The notes under the pieces were generated by a model. The model did no database searches. It had not been told where the DNA came from and saw only the letters and a list, made by a program, of their open reading frames with translations. The position numbers and the translations under genes were made by a program. A DNA stretch of 55,369 nt. Source: Candidatus Nitrosocaldus tengchongensis (GTDB lineage Archaea > Thermoproteota > Nitrososphaeria > Nitrososphaerales > Nitrosocaldaceae). The stretch spans positions 1 to 55,369 of the forward strand of contig JACAFJ010000006.1 in the NCBI GenBank assembly GCA_013538675.1. The letters are read 5' to 3'. This document shows, one piece after another, positions 8,849-16,839 of the stretch. The stretch's first letter is position 1, and each line of letters opens with the position of its first letter.

Positions 8849-9340
8849 CTATACACTCTCTATTTGTATGTTAGTAGTAGCGGTAGTGGTATTAGCAGTA
8901 TTACTACCTTTCTTATCATTCATCCTCTTACTCATCTCTATTAGAACCCAGTTCTCTATCAACCTACATGTATTTGGGCTTACACTACCATCCTCAGTAC
9001 ACATACTCTCAAGGTTACATGTTACACATGGTGCACCCTCTATGCTTGTCGTATCCAATGGGAGCCTCAATGCTATTAGCCTGAATGTCCACCTCCCATT
9101 CTCCAGAACCCTCTGCCTTGTCACCAACCCTCTCTTCTCTAACCTCATGGCTATCCTTGAGCCATCCCTGCTTGTTAGGTTGAGTTCCTTCCATAGCCTG
9201 CTTTGTAGTATACCTTCTTTACCCTGCTCAACTATCAACTTGAATACCTTGGAGGTTAGATCCTCAATACTCTCCTCTCTACCCTCATTGTTATCTTGCT
9301 CTATCAATTTACCCACCTGCCGATATAATAATATGTACAA
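8849..9340 (-). CDS. TFE-beta / RPC34-like transcription factor subunit with Fe-S cysteines
   Basis: A winged-helix domain (about residues 25-95; ILQSRLWKELNL, RLEKRGLVTRQRV) is followed by a four-cysteine segment C105, C108, C114 and C125 embedded in GSVSPNTCRLIENW. This matches the 4Fe-4S element of the Pol III subunit RPC39/RPC34 and of archaeal TFE-beta, which helps open the promoter DNA in partnership with TFE-alpha. A low-complexity Asn/Thr tail closes the protein. ATG at 9340 is one start; a GTG at 9316 lies better relative to a TATA-like TTATTTAG at about 9348-9355. Family assignment is from motif recognition. Confidence 0.82.
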   Translation of the reverse strand: MYILLYRQVGKLIEQDNNEGREESIEDLTSKVFKLIVEQGKEGILQSRLWKELNLTSRDGSRIAMRLEKRGLVTRQRVLENGRWTFRLIALRLPLDTTSIEGAPCVTCNLESMCTEDGSVSPNTCRLIENWVLIEMSKRMNDKKGSNTANTTTATTNIQIESV

Positions 9341-9374
9341 ACTGCTAAATAATCGTTTGTAATTATCTTACGAA

Positions 9375-9884
9375 TTATGCAATGTACGACAGGTTAGAGG
9401 TATCGAACTCCCTGACAAGTTCATACTCCCTCCCAAATGCTAGCCTTGTTAGCCTCCTCAACTCAGGGAAGTATGAGATGGGATCACTCCTAGCCATCAT
9501 GGTTGCTGTATGCTCATCCCCAAGCAAGTCTCTACACAACTTATATGTCATGGTTCTAACCTTGTACTCATCAACTATGCCTAGGCTATGCAGATATTCA
9601 TGTGCAAGCACAACGAATATGTATGAGTTGTACTCCTCCTTACTCCTTGCTATACTCTTGACAGCATTGAGTAGATGCCTGTTAACTACTATAGAGTTGG
9701 AGCCTAATACATGGTATGCACCAACGAACGATGGCATATCTTGAAGCAAAAGGTTAAGACCTGCCCTCCTCATCCCAAATCTATACTCTACAGCATCCTT
9801 CACTATAGCAAATACATCCTTAAAGTCAACTGCATATCTTAACCTCTCCTTATACCTTCTATCATCTCTACTATCTATGCTCAT
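9375..9884 (-). CDS. Small HExxH zincin-like protein
   Basis: A 169-residue protein with one strong motif, VLAHEYLHSLGIVDEY, in which H95, E96 and H99 form an HExxH zinc-protease site; E106 or H125 could be the third ligand. There is no signal peptide or membrane segment, so it is probably cytoplasmic. The helix before the motif (YIFVVLAHEYLH) is typical of zincins. I do not recognise a named family or substrate. It sits 34 bp upstream of the TFE-beta gene on the same strand, so the two may be co-transcribed. Confidence 0.75.
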   Translation of the reverse strand: MSIDSRDDRRYKERLRYAVDFKDVFAIVKDAVEYRFGMRRAGLNLLLQDMPSFVGAYHVLGSNSIVVNRHLLNAVKSIARSKEEYNSYIFVVLAHEYLHSLGIVDEYKVRTMTYKLCRDLLGDEHTATMMARSDPISYFPELRRLTRLAFGREYELVREFDTSNLSYIA

Positions 9885-10018
9885 CTCTTAATCTATAATT
9901 GGCTAGCATTAGATATAAACGCTACATCGCCATGAAGTATGCTTAACATAGCAAATAGTAATGCATATGTTATAGGAACATGGTTTTATCTATCTGTACA
10001 TGATGAACATGTCGCTGA

Positions 10019-10093
10019 TGGGCGAGGAGGGAGTCGAACCCTCGACCTCGGCTGTGTGAGAGCCGCGTCCTAACCAGACTAGACCACCCGCCC
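10019..10093 (-). tRNA. tRNA-Val (CAC)
   Basis: The minus strand folds into a complete cloverleaf: acceptor GGGCGGG/CTCGCCC with one G-U pair, anticodon stem CGGCT/AGCCG with loop CTCACAC giving anticodon CAC, and T arm GAGGG-TTCGACT-CCCTC. The discriminator base is A. CCA is not encoded and no intron interrupts the anticodon loop. Confidence 0.95.
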
Positions 10094-10122
10094 TCTTAAC
10101 AGTATAACCATAAGGGGATCTT

Positions 10123-10130
10123 CTTATATC
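10123..10130 (-). promoter_or_regulatory. TATA box of tRNA-Val
   Basis: GATATAAG on the minus strand, centred about 33 nt before the mature tRNA 5' end, which leaves room for a short leader. Confidence 0.5.
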
Positions 10131-10198
10131 CTTTGCAGGATGTTAGTATCAATAACCCTTAATATTAGGTCTGAAATAATTGCCAACTCTTTTTACTA

Positions 10199-10366
10199 CT
10201 ACTTCTTTGCACCTAGGGTTCTATTCTTCAAGCGTAACTGATCTCCTCTACACTTCCTGCAGCGTTCAGCATCTATATGGTTCTTTGCACCACATTTGAA
10301 GCAGATCTTGAAGAATAGCCTCCTTCTCTGTGCTATCTGCTTCTTGAATGTATCTGTTATTGGCAT
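10199..10366 (-). CDS. rpl40e: Large ribosomal subunit protein eL40 (L40e)
   Basis: A 55-residue zinc-ribbon ribosomal protein. The translation begins MPITDTFKKQIAQRRR, then ICFKCGAKN and ERCRKCRGDQLR, giving the four cysteines (CxxC ... CxxC) of archaeal L40e, and ends in a basic tail. A near-perfect Shine-Dalgarno GAGGTGAT lies about 6 nt before the ATG, unusual in this largely leaderless genome and consistent with translation inside a transcript running from sucD. It is 58 bp downstream of nothing on its strand except the sucCD end, so it is probably the tail of that operon's region but upstream relative to tRNA-Val. Confidence 0.93.
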   Translation of the reverse strand: MPITDTFKKQIAQRRRLFFKICFKCGAKNHIDAERCRKCRGDQLRLKNRTLGAKK

Positions 10367-10424
10367 GCTACAATCACCTCATCTCAGTATTTATTTTTAC
10401 CTTATCACCCAGCATACCTGTTAT

Positions 10425-11366
10425 TTATCTCCTCATCTTCTTCTCCAGCAGTATAGGTACCTCAGCAGGTCTCTTTGCTACAGGTACATCTGCCTTTGCA
10501 AACATGCTAACCTTTGACTCTGCAGAACCATATGTGCCATATACTATTGCTCCAGCATGACCCATACGCTTCTCCTTTGGTGCACTCCTCCCTGCTATGT
10601 ATGCTACTACAGGCTTCCTGAAGTTTGTTGAGATTATATACTCAGCCAGTTGCTCCTCAGCACTACCCCCTATCTCCCCTACTACTACAACGGAATCAAC
10701 ATCATCCCTATCCCTTATGAGTTCAAAGCACTCTATCAGGGTTAGGCAGTTAACAGGATCCCCTCCTATCCCTAAGCATAGCCTCTGTCCAAACCCAGCA
10801 AGCGTAAGCCTATGGGATATCTCGTACATGAGCGTACCACTCCTCGATATAACAACTGTTCTGCCTTTGCTGAATGGTTGTGCAGGCATTATCCCTAGTT
10901 TGATGACCTCTGGCACTATCACACCTGGTGTGTTTGGCCCTACTACTACAGCATTATTCTCCCTAGCAAGCTTTATGCACTTGAGCGTATCCCTTACAGG
11001 GACATGTTCTGGTATTGCAACCATAAGCCTTATCCCATTGGTTAGAGCATCTATAGCAGCATTAAGGAAGTGCTGTGCTGGCACAAATACAACAGAGATC
11101 TCTGCTTTATGCTCCTTGACAGCATCCCTAACACTATCATACACAGGTATACCATCGAACTTCTGCCCTCCCTTGCCAGGGGTTACACCAGCAACTATAT
11201 TTGTGCCGTATTCACGCATGAGCCTTGTATGGAGGCTACCAAACTTGCCAGTTATACCTTGGACTATAACTGGCCTCTTGTTGTAATCCTCATCCTCAGC
11301 ACTACCTTGTAGTATCCTAAAGATATCTATTGTATGCTTCTTAACCTCCAACCCTACATTACTCAT
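10425..11366 (-). CDS. sucD: Succinate-CoA ligase (ADP-forming) alpha subunit
   Basis: Forms or cleaves succinyl-CoA with substrate-level phosphorylation. The alpha subunit is recognised by the CoA-binding Rossmann segment (VQGITGKFGSLHT, GVTPGKGGQ), the GPNTPGVI motif, GIGGDPVN and the phosphorylated active-site histidine H270 in MGHAGAIV. At 313 residues it is slightly longer than bacterial SucD because of an N-terminal 25-residue extension. It follows sucC on the minus strand with 5 bp between them, so the two are one operon. In ammonia-oxidising archaea related acyl-CoA ligases also serve carbon fixation, but the motif set here is the ordinary SucD one. Confidence 0.93.
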   Translation of the reverse strand: MSNVGLEVKKHTIDIFRILQGSAEDEDYNKRPVIVQGITGKFGSLHTRLMREYGTNIVAGVTPGKGGQKFDGIPVYDSVRDAVKEHKAEISVVFVPAQHFLNAAIDALTNGIRLMVAIPEHVPVRDTLKCIKLARENNAVVVGPNTPGVIVPEVIKLGIMPAQPFSKGRTVVISRSGTLMYEISHRLTLAGFGQRLCLGIGGDPVNCLTLIECFELIRDRDDVDSVVVVGEIGGSAEEQLAEYIISTNFRKPVVAYIAGRSAPKEKRMGHAGAIVYGTYGSAESKVSMFAKADVPVAKRPAEVPILLEKKMRR

Positions 11367-11371
11367 TCAAT

Positions 11372-12529
11372 TCACCTACTACTGCTACTACTATTGCCGT
11401 TATTATCATTCATACCCTTTACTGCTCTTACAGCATTCTCTATAGCCTCTTCAACAGACTCGAACATAACTGCTTTAGTACCTTTCAGCATATCCCTTGC
11501 TATATCAGCATTCCTCCCTGCTATCCTAGCAAATACTTGTACCTGTATGATGTTATCCTTGTAAGCATTCACTATAGCCTTTGCTACTATGCTGGTATCT
11601 ACTATCCCACCATATAGGTTGACTAGAATAGCCTTTACATTGTGCAACTTGCTTACTAGGGTTAACGCCTTGTATATATTATCAAGGGTTGCACCACCAC
11701 CAACATCTAGGAAGCATGCTGCCCTACCATTAGCATCACTAAGCATATCCATGGTTGACATTACAAGACCAGCACCATTACCAACAACTGCTATATTGCC
11801 ATCCAACTCAACTAGGGAGAATCCACTCCTCCTAGCCTCGACCTCAACACTCTCCTCCTCAAACGCTCTTAACTCCTCATGTCTGAATAGTGCGTTATCA
11901 TCAACTATTATCTTTGCATCTAGAGCAACTATACTTCCATCACTCCTAACTGCTAATGGATTTATCTCTGCTAGCTCTGCTTCCTTCTCATCAACGAGTC
12001 TTATCAACCTCATTGCTACATCAACGAAGTTACTACCATCCTCATTGAAGCCCATGTAAGATGCTATATCATGAAGTAATCTATTGCCATTATTATTGTT
12101 GTTAGCATCTATATCTAATGTATGAACCTTCTTGTTGCTAACACTTTCTATCTCAACACCACCCTCTGGCGATGCTATTATGGCATATGATCTCTTACTC
12201 CTATCAAGGAATATGGAGAGGTATAGCTCCCTATCATGTGGCATGAACTCCTCGAGGAGTATGCTCTTTACAACTTCTCCCTGAACATTCTTGCCCATCA
12301 TCTCCCTAAGCATATCCTCAAATGAGTTGGGATCTCTACATACCTTCACTATACCAGCCTTGCCTCTACCTCCAACCCTAACCTGTGCCTTGAGCACCAA
12401 GGGGAAGCCTAACTCTCTAGCATATCGCCTAGCCTCTTCCATATTGGTTGCTAGATAACCTCTAGGTACAGGGATACCATAATCCTTGAAGAGCATCTTT
12501 GCTTGATACTCGACTAAGCGCACGTACAC
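11372..12529 (-). CDS. sucC: Succinate-CoA ligase (ADP-forming) beta subunit
   Basis: ATP-grasp subunit partnering SucD. It shows LVEYQAKMLFKDYGIP, VLKAQVRVGGRGKAGIVK, EINPLAV and the C-terminal GGGATLDN and NLYGGIVDTSIVAKAI CoA-ligase segment. Near residue 140 a run DANNNNNGN is inserted in a loop of the ATP-grasp domain, and the C-terminus ends in NNGNSSSSSR; both look like trinucleotide expansions. Only GTG codons (12529 or 12523) are available as starts; a TATA box at 12548-12555 places transcription initiation close to them. Confidence 0.94.
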   Translation of the reverse strand: MYVRLVEYQAKMLFKDYGIPVPRGYLATNMEEARRYARELGFPLVLKAQVRVGGRGKAGIVKVCRDPNSFEDMLREMMGKNVQGEVVKSILLEEFMPHDRELYLSIFLDRSKRSYAIIASPEGGVEIESVSNKKVHTLDIDANNNNNGNRLLHDIASYMGFNEDGSNFVDVAMRLIRLVDEKEAELAEINPLAVRSDGSIVALDAKIIVDDNALFRHEELRAFEEESVEVEARRSGFSLVELDGNIAVVGNGAGLVMSTMDMLSDANGRAACFLDVGGGATLDNIYKALTLVSKLHNVKAILVNLYGGIVDTSIVAKAIVNAYKDNIIQVQVFARIAGRNADIARDMLKGTKAVMFESVEEAIENAVRAVKGMNDNNGNSSSSSR

Positions 12530-12547
12530 GAGTCAATCCATCTAGAA

Positions 12548-12555
12548 TATAAAAG
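12548..12555 (-). promoter_or_regulatory. TATA box of sucCD
   Basis: TTTTATAT on the minus strand, centred about 25 nt before the GTG start codons of sucC, indicating a leaderless or nearly leaderless sucCD transcript. Confidence 0.5.
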
Positions 12556-12731
12556 TTTCATTTCCACAAGGCGATTACATCTACATCTATGAGGGGATGT
12601 GGATATAACAGCCTTCCATCATGATATGTATCTAATACTATGTATAGAATGATATCTCTTAATCCTGATAAAGATACCAAAGACTTCTTCATAAGTTAGA
12701 AAATATTCTATTTTCACCTTCTTAGGAAAAC

Positions 12732-12738
12732 TTAATAA
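12732..12738 (+). promoter_or_regulatory. TATA-like box of the 53-aa membrane protein gene
   Basis: TTAATAA centred 26 nt before the ATG at 12761, the spacing expected for a leaderless archaeal gene. Confidence 0.45.
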
Positions 12739-12760
12739 GTTAGTATACTGCATACAACGC

Positions 12761-12922
12761 ATGCATACACCAAAGGATGAGGATGAGTACACCTACTGGA
12801 GCATGAGGGAAGAGTCTGAGAAACTTGCAAGAATGGAAGGCTTGATGAAGTTGCTCCTCCTACTACCATTTGCATCTACACTCCTAATACTTGTGATAGC
12901 ATTTGTACTTCTCACAAGATAA
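12761..12922 (+). CDS. Small single-pass membrane protein (53 aa)
   Basis: The translation starts MHTPKDEDEYTYWSMREES, a charged soluble N-terminus, and continues into one hydrophobic helix (LLLLLPFASTLLILVIAFVLL) ending in TR. There is no signal cleavage site, so it is probably a tail-type membrane protein with its N-terminus in the cytoplasm. A TATA-like box at the exact leaderless distance supports it as a real gene. It stands alone between divergent sucC and convergent purP. Function not recognised. Confidence 0.65.
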   Translation: MHTPKDEDEYTYWSMREESEKLARMEGLMKLLLLLPFASTLLILVIAFVLLTR

Positions 12923-12948
12923 AGGATGGTCAGTAAAGAAATGTAAGG

Positions 12949-14016
12949 CTACGTTACCACCTTATCCAGCTCATTGCTATCTATGGCAATCTTAACCTCC
13001 CTTGCTATCCTCCTACCCATACTCATAGGCTCATCGTAGAGCAGGTATGAATATGGTGAGCCATTAACATACAGGTTTGTGCCAGCAACTATCCTTGCAG
13101 AGAACTCGAATACTATGAACCTCCCATCCTGATCGTATACACCTTCTATGCAGAATGGACCTATCATCCCAGGCTTTACTAGATACTCAGCAGCAGATAC
13201 AAACCTCTCACCGATCTTGTACACCTCATCCAGAAGGGATTCTCTAAGCACCAATGGGCTGTTGCCTATGACATTATAAGATATTTCATGTATCCCTGAA
13301 TGCTCCTGCTGTAATGCTGGTATCCTTCCTATAGCATCAACATTGGACTCATACCTCCTATCTATGCCTAGTAACTCAACCTCCCTGCTCAACGGTGAGT
13401 AGAAGTACTGAAGGTACACTGGTACACCAAGCACATACTCCTGAATGTATAGATCATCCAAACTCTTCACAATACCCTTGCTTAGAAGCCTGTTGTACTG
13501 GGTCATGAAGCTCTCCTTATCCCATGCAAGGAAGTAGCCCTTGCCACCAGCAGCACCATGCAACTTTGCTATCACAAGCCTTGCTTTATTGCCAGTACTT
13601 CTGTTACTACCATCAAGTTCATCTATGCTGATGCTCTTAGGAACATTCAACCTTGCTTCAAGCATGAGCCTCTCCTTCAACGCTCTATCAGCCTCCCATC
13701 TGAGTATCCATCTGTTACCGAAGAACGGTATCCTTATACTCTCTATCTCTTCTATGCTCATGCTTGATATGTATGTGCCATGGGGTACAAGTATGCAGTT
13801 GTTATCATGCAGCTCATTCTGTATGTTCTCGCTGAATGAATGCTCAAATTTATAATCCTCAACCAGCAGAAGCCTGTCTATGAACCTGAACCTTTTGTAT
13901 AGACCTTCCCTCTTACTCTCACATACAAGTATGGTCTTGAAGCCCTCATCCTTTGCTCCCTTGAGTACCTGCAATGCACAGTGCGAGCCTAGAGTACCTA
14001 TAGCATTAGCATTCAT
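12949..14016 (-). CDS. purP: FAICAR synthetase (formate- and ATP-dependent) PurP
   Basis: Archaeal enzyme that formylates AICAR with formate and ATP to give FAICAR, the penultimate purine-synthesis step. It begins with the family's AIGTLGSHCALQVLKGA segment, followed by the ATP-grasp domain with VIAKLHGAAGGKGYFLA, YIQEYVLGVPVYLQYFYS, and the C-terminal GPFCIEGVYD...VFEFSARIVAGTN motif that holds the metal ligands. 355 residues is the normal length. ATG at 14016 lies directly at the conserved N-terminus. No purine genes neighbour it. Confidence 0.92.
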   Translation of the reverse strand: MNANAIGTLGSHCALQVLKGAKDEGFKTILVCESKREGLYKRFRFIDRLLLVEDYKFEHSFSENIQNELHDNNCILVPHGTYISSMSIEEIESIRIPFFGNRWILRWEADRALKERLMLEARLNVPKSISIDELDGSNRSTGNKARLVIAKLHGAAGGKGYFLAWDKESFMTQYNRLLSKGIVKSLDDLYIQEYVLGVPVYLQYFYSPLSREVELLGIDRRYESNVDAIGRIPALQQEHSGIHEISYNVIGNSPLVLRESLLDEVYKIGERFVSAAEYLVKPGMIGPFCIEGVYDQDGRFIVFEFSARIVAGTNLYVNGSPYSYLLYDEPMSMGRRIAREVKIAIDSNELDKVVT

Positions 14017-14096
14017 CTCCAGATGGGTTGGACGCTACCATTAATTAATATATAGATGGAGGGGGAAAGAAATTGGTTGATCTGCTAGTTGCATCA

Positions 14097-14234
14097 CTAC
14101 TCTACTACTGCTTTACTCTTGATTATCTCCTCTACAGCTTGGCTTAAGTTGAGCATGCCTTTAACCCTTGCATACTCTTCAAGTACCTTAACCTGCTCCC
14201 TTGTGAAGCATATAGGCATTGTACGCTCTGGCAT
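14097..14234 (-). CDS. 45-aa ribbon-helix-helix-like protein
   Basis: The minus strand encodes MPERTMPICFTREQVKVLEE and then a short helix ending SQAVEEIIKSK. The pattern of one short strand (TMPICF) followed by two amphipathic helices resembles CopG/Arc ribbon-helix-helix DNA-binding proteins, or an antitoxin-like regulator, though no toxin gene is adjacent. A TATA-like TTTTTATC lies about 25 nt upstream, so a leaderless transcript is likely. It lies 80 bp upstream of purP on the same strand and could be co-transcribed with it. Confidence 0.6.
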   Translation of the reverse strand: MPERTMPICFTREQVKVLEEYARVKGMLNLSQAVEEIIKSKAVVE

Positions 14235-14255
14235 AGTTAATGGTTAACATGCTAA

Positions 14256-14264
14256 GATAAAAAT
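14256..14264 (-). promoter_or_regulatory. TATA box of the 45-aa protein gene
   Basis: TTTTTATC on the minus strand, centred about 26 nt upstream of the ATG at 14234. Confidence 0.4.
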
Positions 14265-14388
14265 CTACCCCTTCCTTCATGATGCATGATGCAAGAAAGA
14301 GAAGAGAATATGTTAATTTAGTATTTACTACTACTATTGTTGCGTATCCATCCAATACAAATTAAAAAGCCCCTTATGCAACAGAGTT

Positions 14389-15333
14389 ATGGAAAAGCAT
14401 CATGATGCTAGAGCGCATACAGCAGAGCATCTATTTGCTAGGGCATTACAGAACATGCTAGGCTTTGATAGCATACAAGTGCTTAAAGTTGAGCATACAG
14501 ATGATGTAAACAGGGTTTACATAAGATGTAAAGAATTGAGCATGGATCAGATATACCAAGGAATGCTCACAGTTAACAATATTATAGATGAGGGTAGAGT
14601 GGTTAGGGAGTATACATTCACTTCTCTAGATGAGGCTAGGAAGAGATTCCCAGATACAAGGGCTTACGAGGCAAGGATCTCTGGTAGTGTTAGGGTAGTA
14701 GAGATAGATGGTTATGACCATTCTGCCTGCATCAGGGAGCATGTTAGTAATACTAGAGAGTGTCAGTTCTTCATAGTAAAGGGTATATCGAGGGAAAGGG
14801 ATCTCATCAGGGTTGAGTACCTTGTTGGGGATGATGCTAAGCATTATGCTATAAGATCTGTTGCAAGGCTAGCAGGTATAGCAGTTATACTCAAGGCAAA
14901 TACAAACACGTTAGAGGCTACCCTGAAGAATCTGCTAGAGGAGTTGGACCTTTTAAGAGCTAGGATGAGGAAGGTTACAGAGGATGCAATCAGTTCAGTA
15001 AGTGCAGTAAGTATTAAGGATATACATCTCTACCATGGCTCATTCAATATGCTTGATGATGATACTCTAATCAGAAACGCAGGTATGATGATAAGCAAAG
15101 GCAATGATAAGGGTTACATGCTAGTAGTATTCTTGAATCGTAGGGAGGATAGAGCAAATATAATAATAGCAAGTAATCATCCAAGGCTAGATTGCAATGC
15201 ATTGCTCAAGGAGATGCTTGCTAAGTATGGGGGCAAGGGCGGAGGTAAGGCAGATTTTGCTACTGGCTATATCCATGTTGTGGATGATAGGATCAAGCAA
15301 GAGGTTATAGCGTTTATAGAGCGATCAGTGTAG
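14389..15333 (+). CDS. alaX: AlaX-type alanyl-tRNA editing protein with DHHA1 domain
   Basis: Stand-alone editing protein related to the AlaRS editing module; it hydrolyses mischarged Ser- or Gly-tRNA(Ala). The zinc site is complete: H10 and H14 in HTAEHLF and C114 and H118 in SACIREHV. A central helical stretch (residues about 165-205) joins a C-terminal DHHA1 domain ending with the GGKGGGKADFATGY motif that binds the tRNA elbow in AlaRS. There is no aminoacylation domain. This AlaRS C-terminal-half architecture matches long-form AlaX. A TATA-like AATTAAAAAG lies about 25 nt before ATG 14389. Confidence 0.88.
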   Translation: MEKHHDARAHTAEHLFARALQNMLGFDSIQVLKVEHTDDVNRVYIRCKELSMDQIYQGMLTVNNIIDEGRVVREYTFTSLDEARKRFPDTRAYEARISGSVRVVEIDGYDHSACIREHVSNTRECQFFIVKGISRERDLIRVEYLVGDDAKHYAIRSVARLAGIAVILKANTNTLEATLKNLLEELDLLRARMRKVTEDAISSVSAVSIKDIHLYHGSFNMLDDDTLIRNAGMMISKGNDKGYMLVVFLNRREDRANIIIASNHPRLDCNALLKEMLAKYGGKGGGKADFATGYIHVVDDRIKQEVIAFIERSV

Positions 15334-15394
15334 TGTATTATTCTAGCGTTGTATGAATTAACTAAATGCAATTAGCAACCCACTCATTCATTAA

Positions 15395-15402
15395 ACTTAA
15401 AT
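15395..15402 (+). promoter_or_regulatory. TATA-like box of aspS
   Basis: ACTTAAAT, centred about 28 nt before ATG 15427. It supports this ATG over the in-frame TTG at 15403, which lies right next to the box. Confidence 0.45.
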
Positions 15403-15426
15403 TTGTATTGCCTGCTCTCTGCTAGC

Positions 15427-16767
15427 ATGAGCCTTGAGGATGATCTAGGGGATTGGAGGAGATCACACTACTCATCTGAACTACATGGTATGGATGGTAG
15501 AGAGGTTACTCTCATGGGCTATGTAGCAAGCATAAGGGACCATGGCAATATATTGTTTGTTATGCTAGCAGATAAGGATGGGGAGGTACAGATAGTCTTC
15601 AAAAGGAACGTTGGGGGTTCAGAGCCTGAAGGAACATCACAAGAACTCTTCTCAAAGGCAAGGATGCTTAAGGAGCACTCATCCATAGCAGTAAAGGGTA
15701 TAGTAAGGAGTATGAAGAATGCACCAAAGGGTATTGAGATAGTGCCAAAAGAGATGAAGATACTCTCTCTTGCAAGGAGTGCTCCTCCATTCTCAGTATA
15801 CAGCAAGAACATCCCATTAGATGTAAGATTGGATATAAGGGCTGTAGACCTTAGAAGGCACTATCTAAGGGCTGCATTCAGGATAAGGCATAACCTGCTC
15901 AAAGCCATAAGATCATTCCTTGATGAGAGAGGCTTCATAGAGGTTAGCACTCCAAAGATGATATCTACAGCATCAGAGGGAGGAGCAGCACTCTTCCCAA
16001 TCTTCTACTTCGATAGGGAAGCGTTCCTTGCTCAGAGCCCACAGCTCTACAAAGAGCAGTTAACCCTTGCATTTGAGAAGGTGTATGAGATTGCTCCAAT
16101 ATTCAGAGCAGAGCCATCAAGAACCAATAGGCATCTTGCAGAGGCTATATCCATTGATGTTGAGCATGCATTTGTTAACTATGAGGATATCATGGGTATA
16201 CTTGAGGAGGTGATCTTGCATGCAATAGGATATGTTAAGGATAAGTGCAAGGAGGAGTTCAGCATACTTGGCATCGATCCTGTCAAGCCTGAGGTACCAT
16301 TCCCAAGGTACAGATACTCACAACTGATAGATACGCTCAAAGGAAAAGGGGTAAGGATAGAGTGGGGGGATGACTTTGGTACAGAGCATCTCAAGGCACT
16401 TACCAATATGCTCAGAGGTTACTACTTCATAGTAGATTGGCCAGCAAGCATGAGGCCATTCTATACCAAGGTTAAGGATGATGGAAGCAATGCCTTGAGT
16501 GAGTCATTCGATCTCATGCATAACGATTTAGAGATATCATCTGGAAGTACAAGGATAAACAGGAAGGATGAACTTATAGCAAGGCTTAAGATGCAGGGCC
16601 TTAAGCCAGAGTCATTCACCCATCATCTTGCAGTATTCGATTATGGTATGCCTCCCCACGCAGGCTTTGGATTAGGGCTTGAGAGGTTCCTAATGACCAT
16701 AACTGGGTTAGAGAATATAAGGGATGCAACATTCTACCCTAGAGATATAGACAGGCTAGTGCCATGA
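15427..16767 (+). CDS. aspS: Aspartyl-tRNA synthetase, archaeal type
   Basis: Class II synthetase. An N-terminal OB anticodon-binding domain (VTLMGYVASIRDHGN) precedes the catalytic domain with motif 1 around FLDERGFIEVSTPK, the flipping-loop segment ASEGGAALF, motif 2 FRAEPSRTNRHLAE and motif 3 GFGLGLERFLM. Length of 446 residues is the short archaeal/eukaryal form without the bacterial insertion. At the site where discriminating archaeal enzymes carry a tryptophan (GWVWE), this one has GYVAS, compatible with a non-discriminating AspRS that also charges tRNA(Asn); gatCAB lies 1.3 kb downstream and could finish the job. That reading is inference. Confidence 0.95.
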   Translation: MSLEDDLGDWRRSHYSSELHGMDGREVTLMGYVASIRDHGNILFVMLADKDGEVQIVFKRNVGGSEPEGTSQELFSKARMLKEHSSIAVKGIVRSMKNAPKGIEIVPKEMKILSLARSAPPFSVYSKNIPLDVRLDIRAVDLRRHYLRAAFRIRHNLLKAIRSFLDERGFIEVSTPKMISTASEGGAALFPIFYFDREAFLAQSPQLYKEQLTLAFEKVYEIAPIFRAEPSRTNRHLAEAISIDVEHAFVNYEDIMGILEEVILHAIGYVKDKCKEEFSILGIDPVKPEVPFPRYRYSQLIDTLKGKGVRIEWGDDFGTEHLKALTNMLRGYYFIVDWPASMRPFYTKVKDDGSNALSESFDLMHNDLEISSGSTRINRKDELIARLKMQGLKPESFTHHLAVFDYGMPPHAGFGLGLERFLMTITGLENIRDATFYPRDIDRLVP

Positions 16768-16839
16768 CCATCTCATAGATAACATACAAATGACTTTCTT
16801 TGTATGATCATCCATATCTAATATTTTAAGCAAATGATC

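Noticed and set aside
9998-10020. TGATGA and CTGA near the tRNA, as a possible C/D-box sRNA
   Set aside because: The boxes are only about a dozen bases apart with no room for guides and no closing stem.
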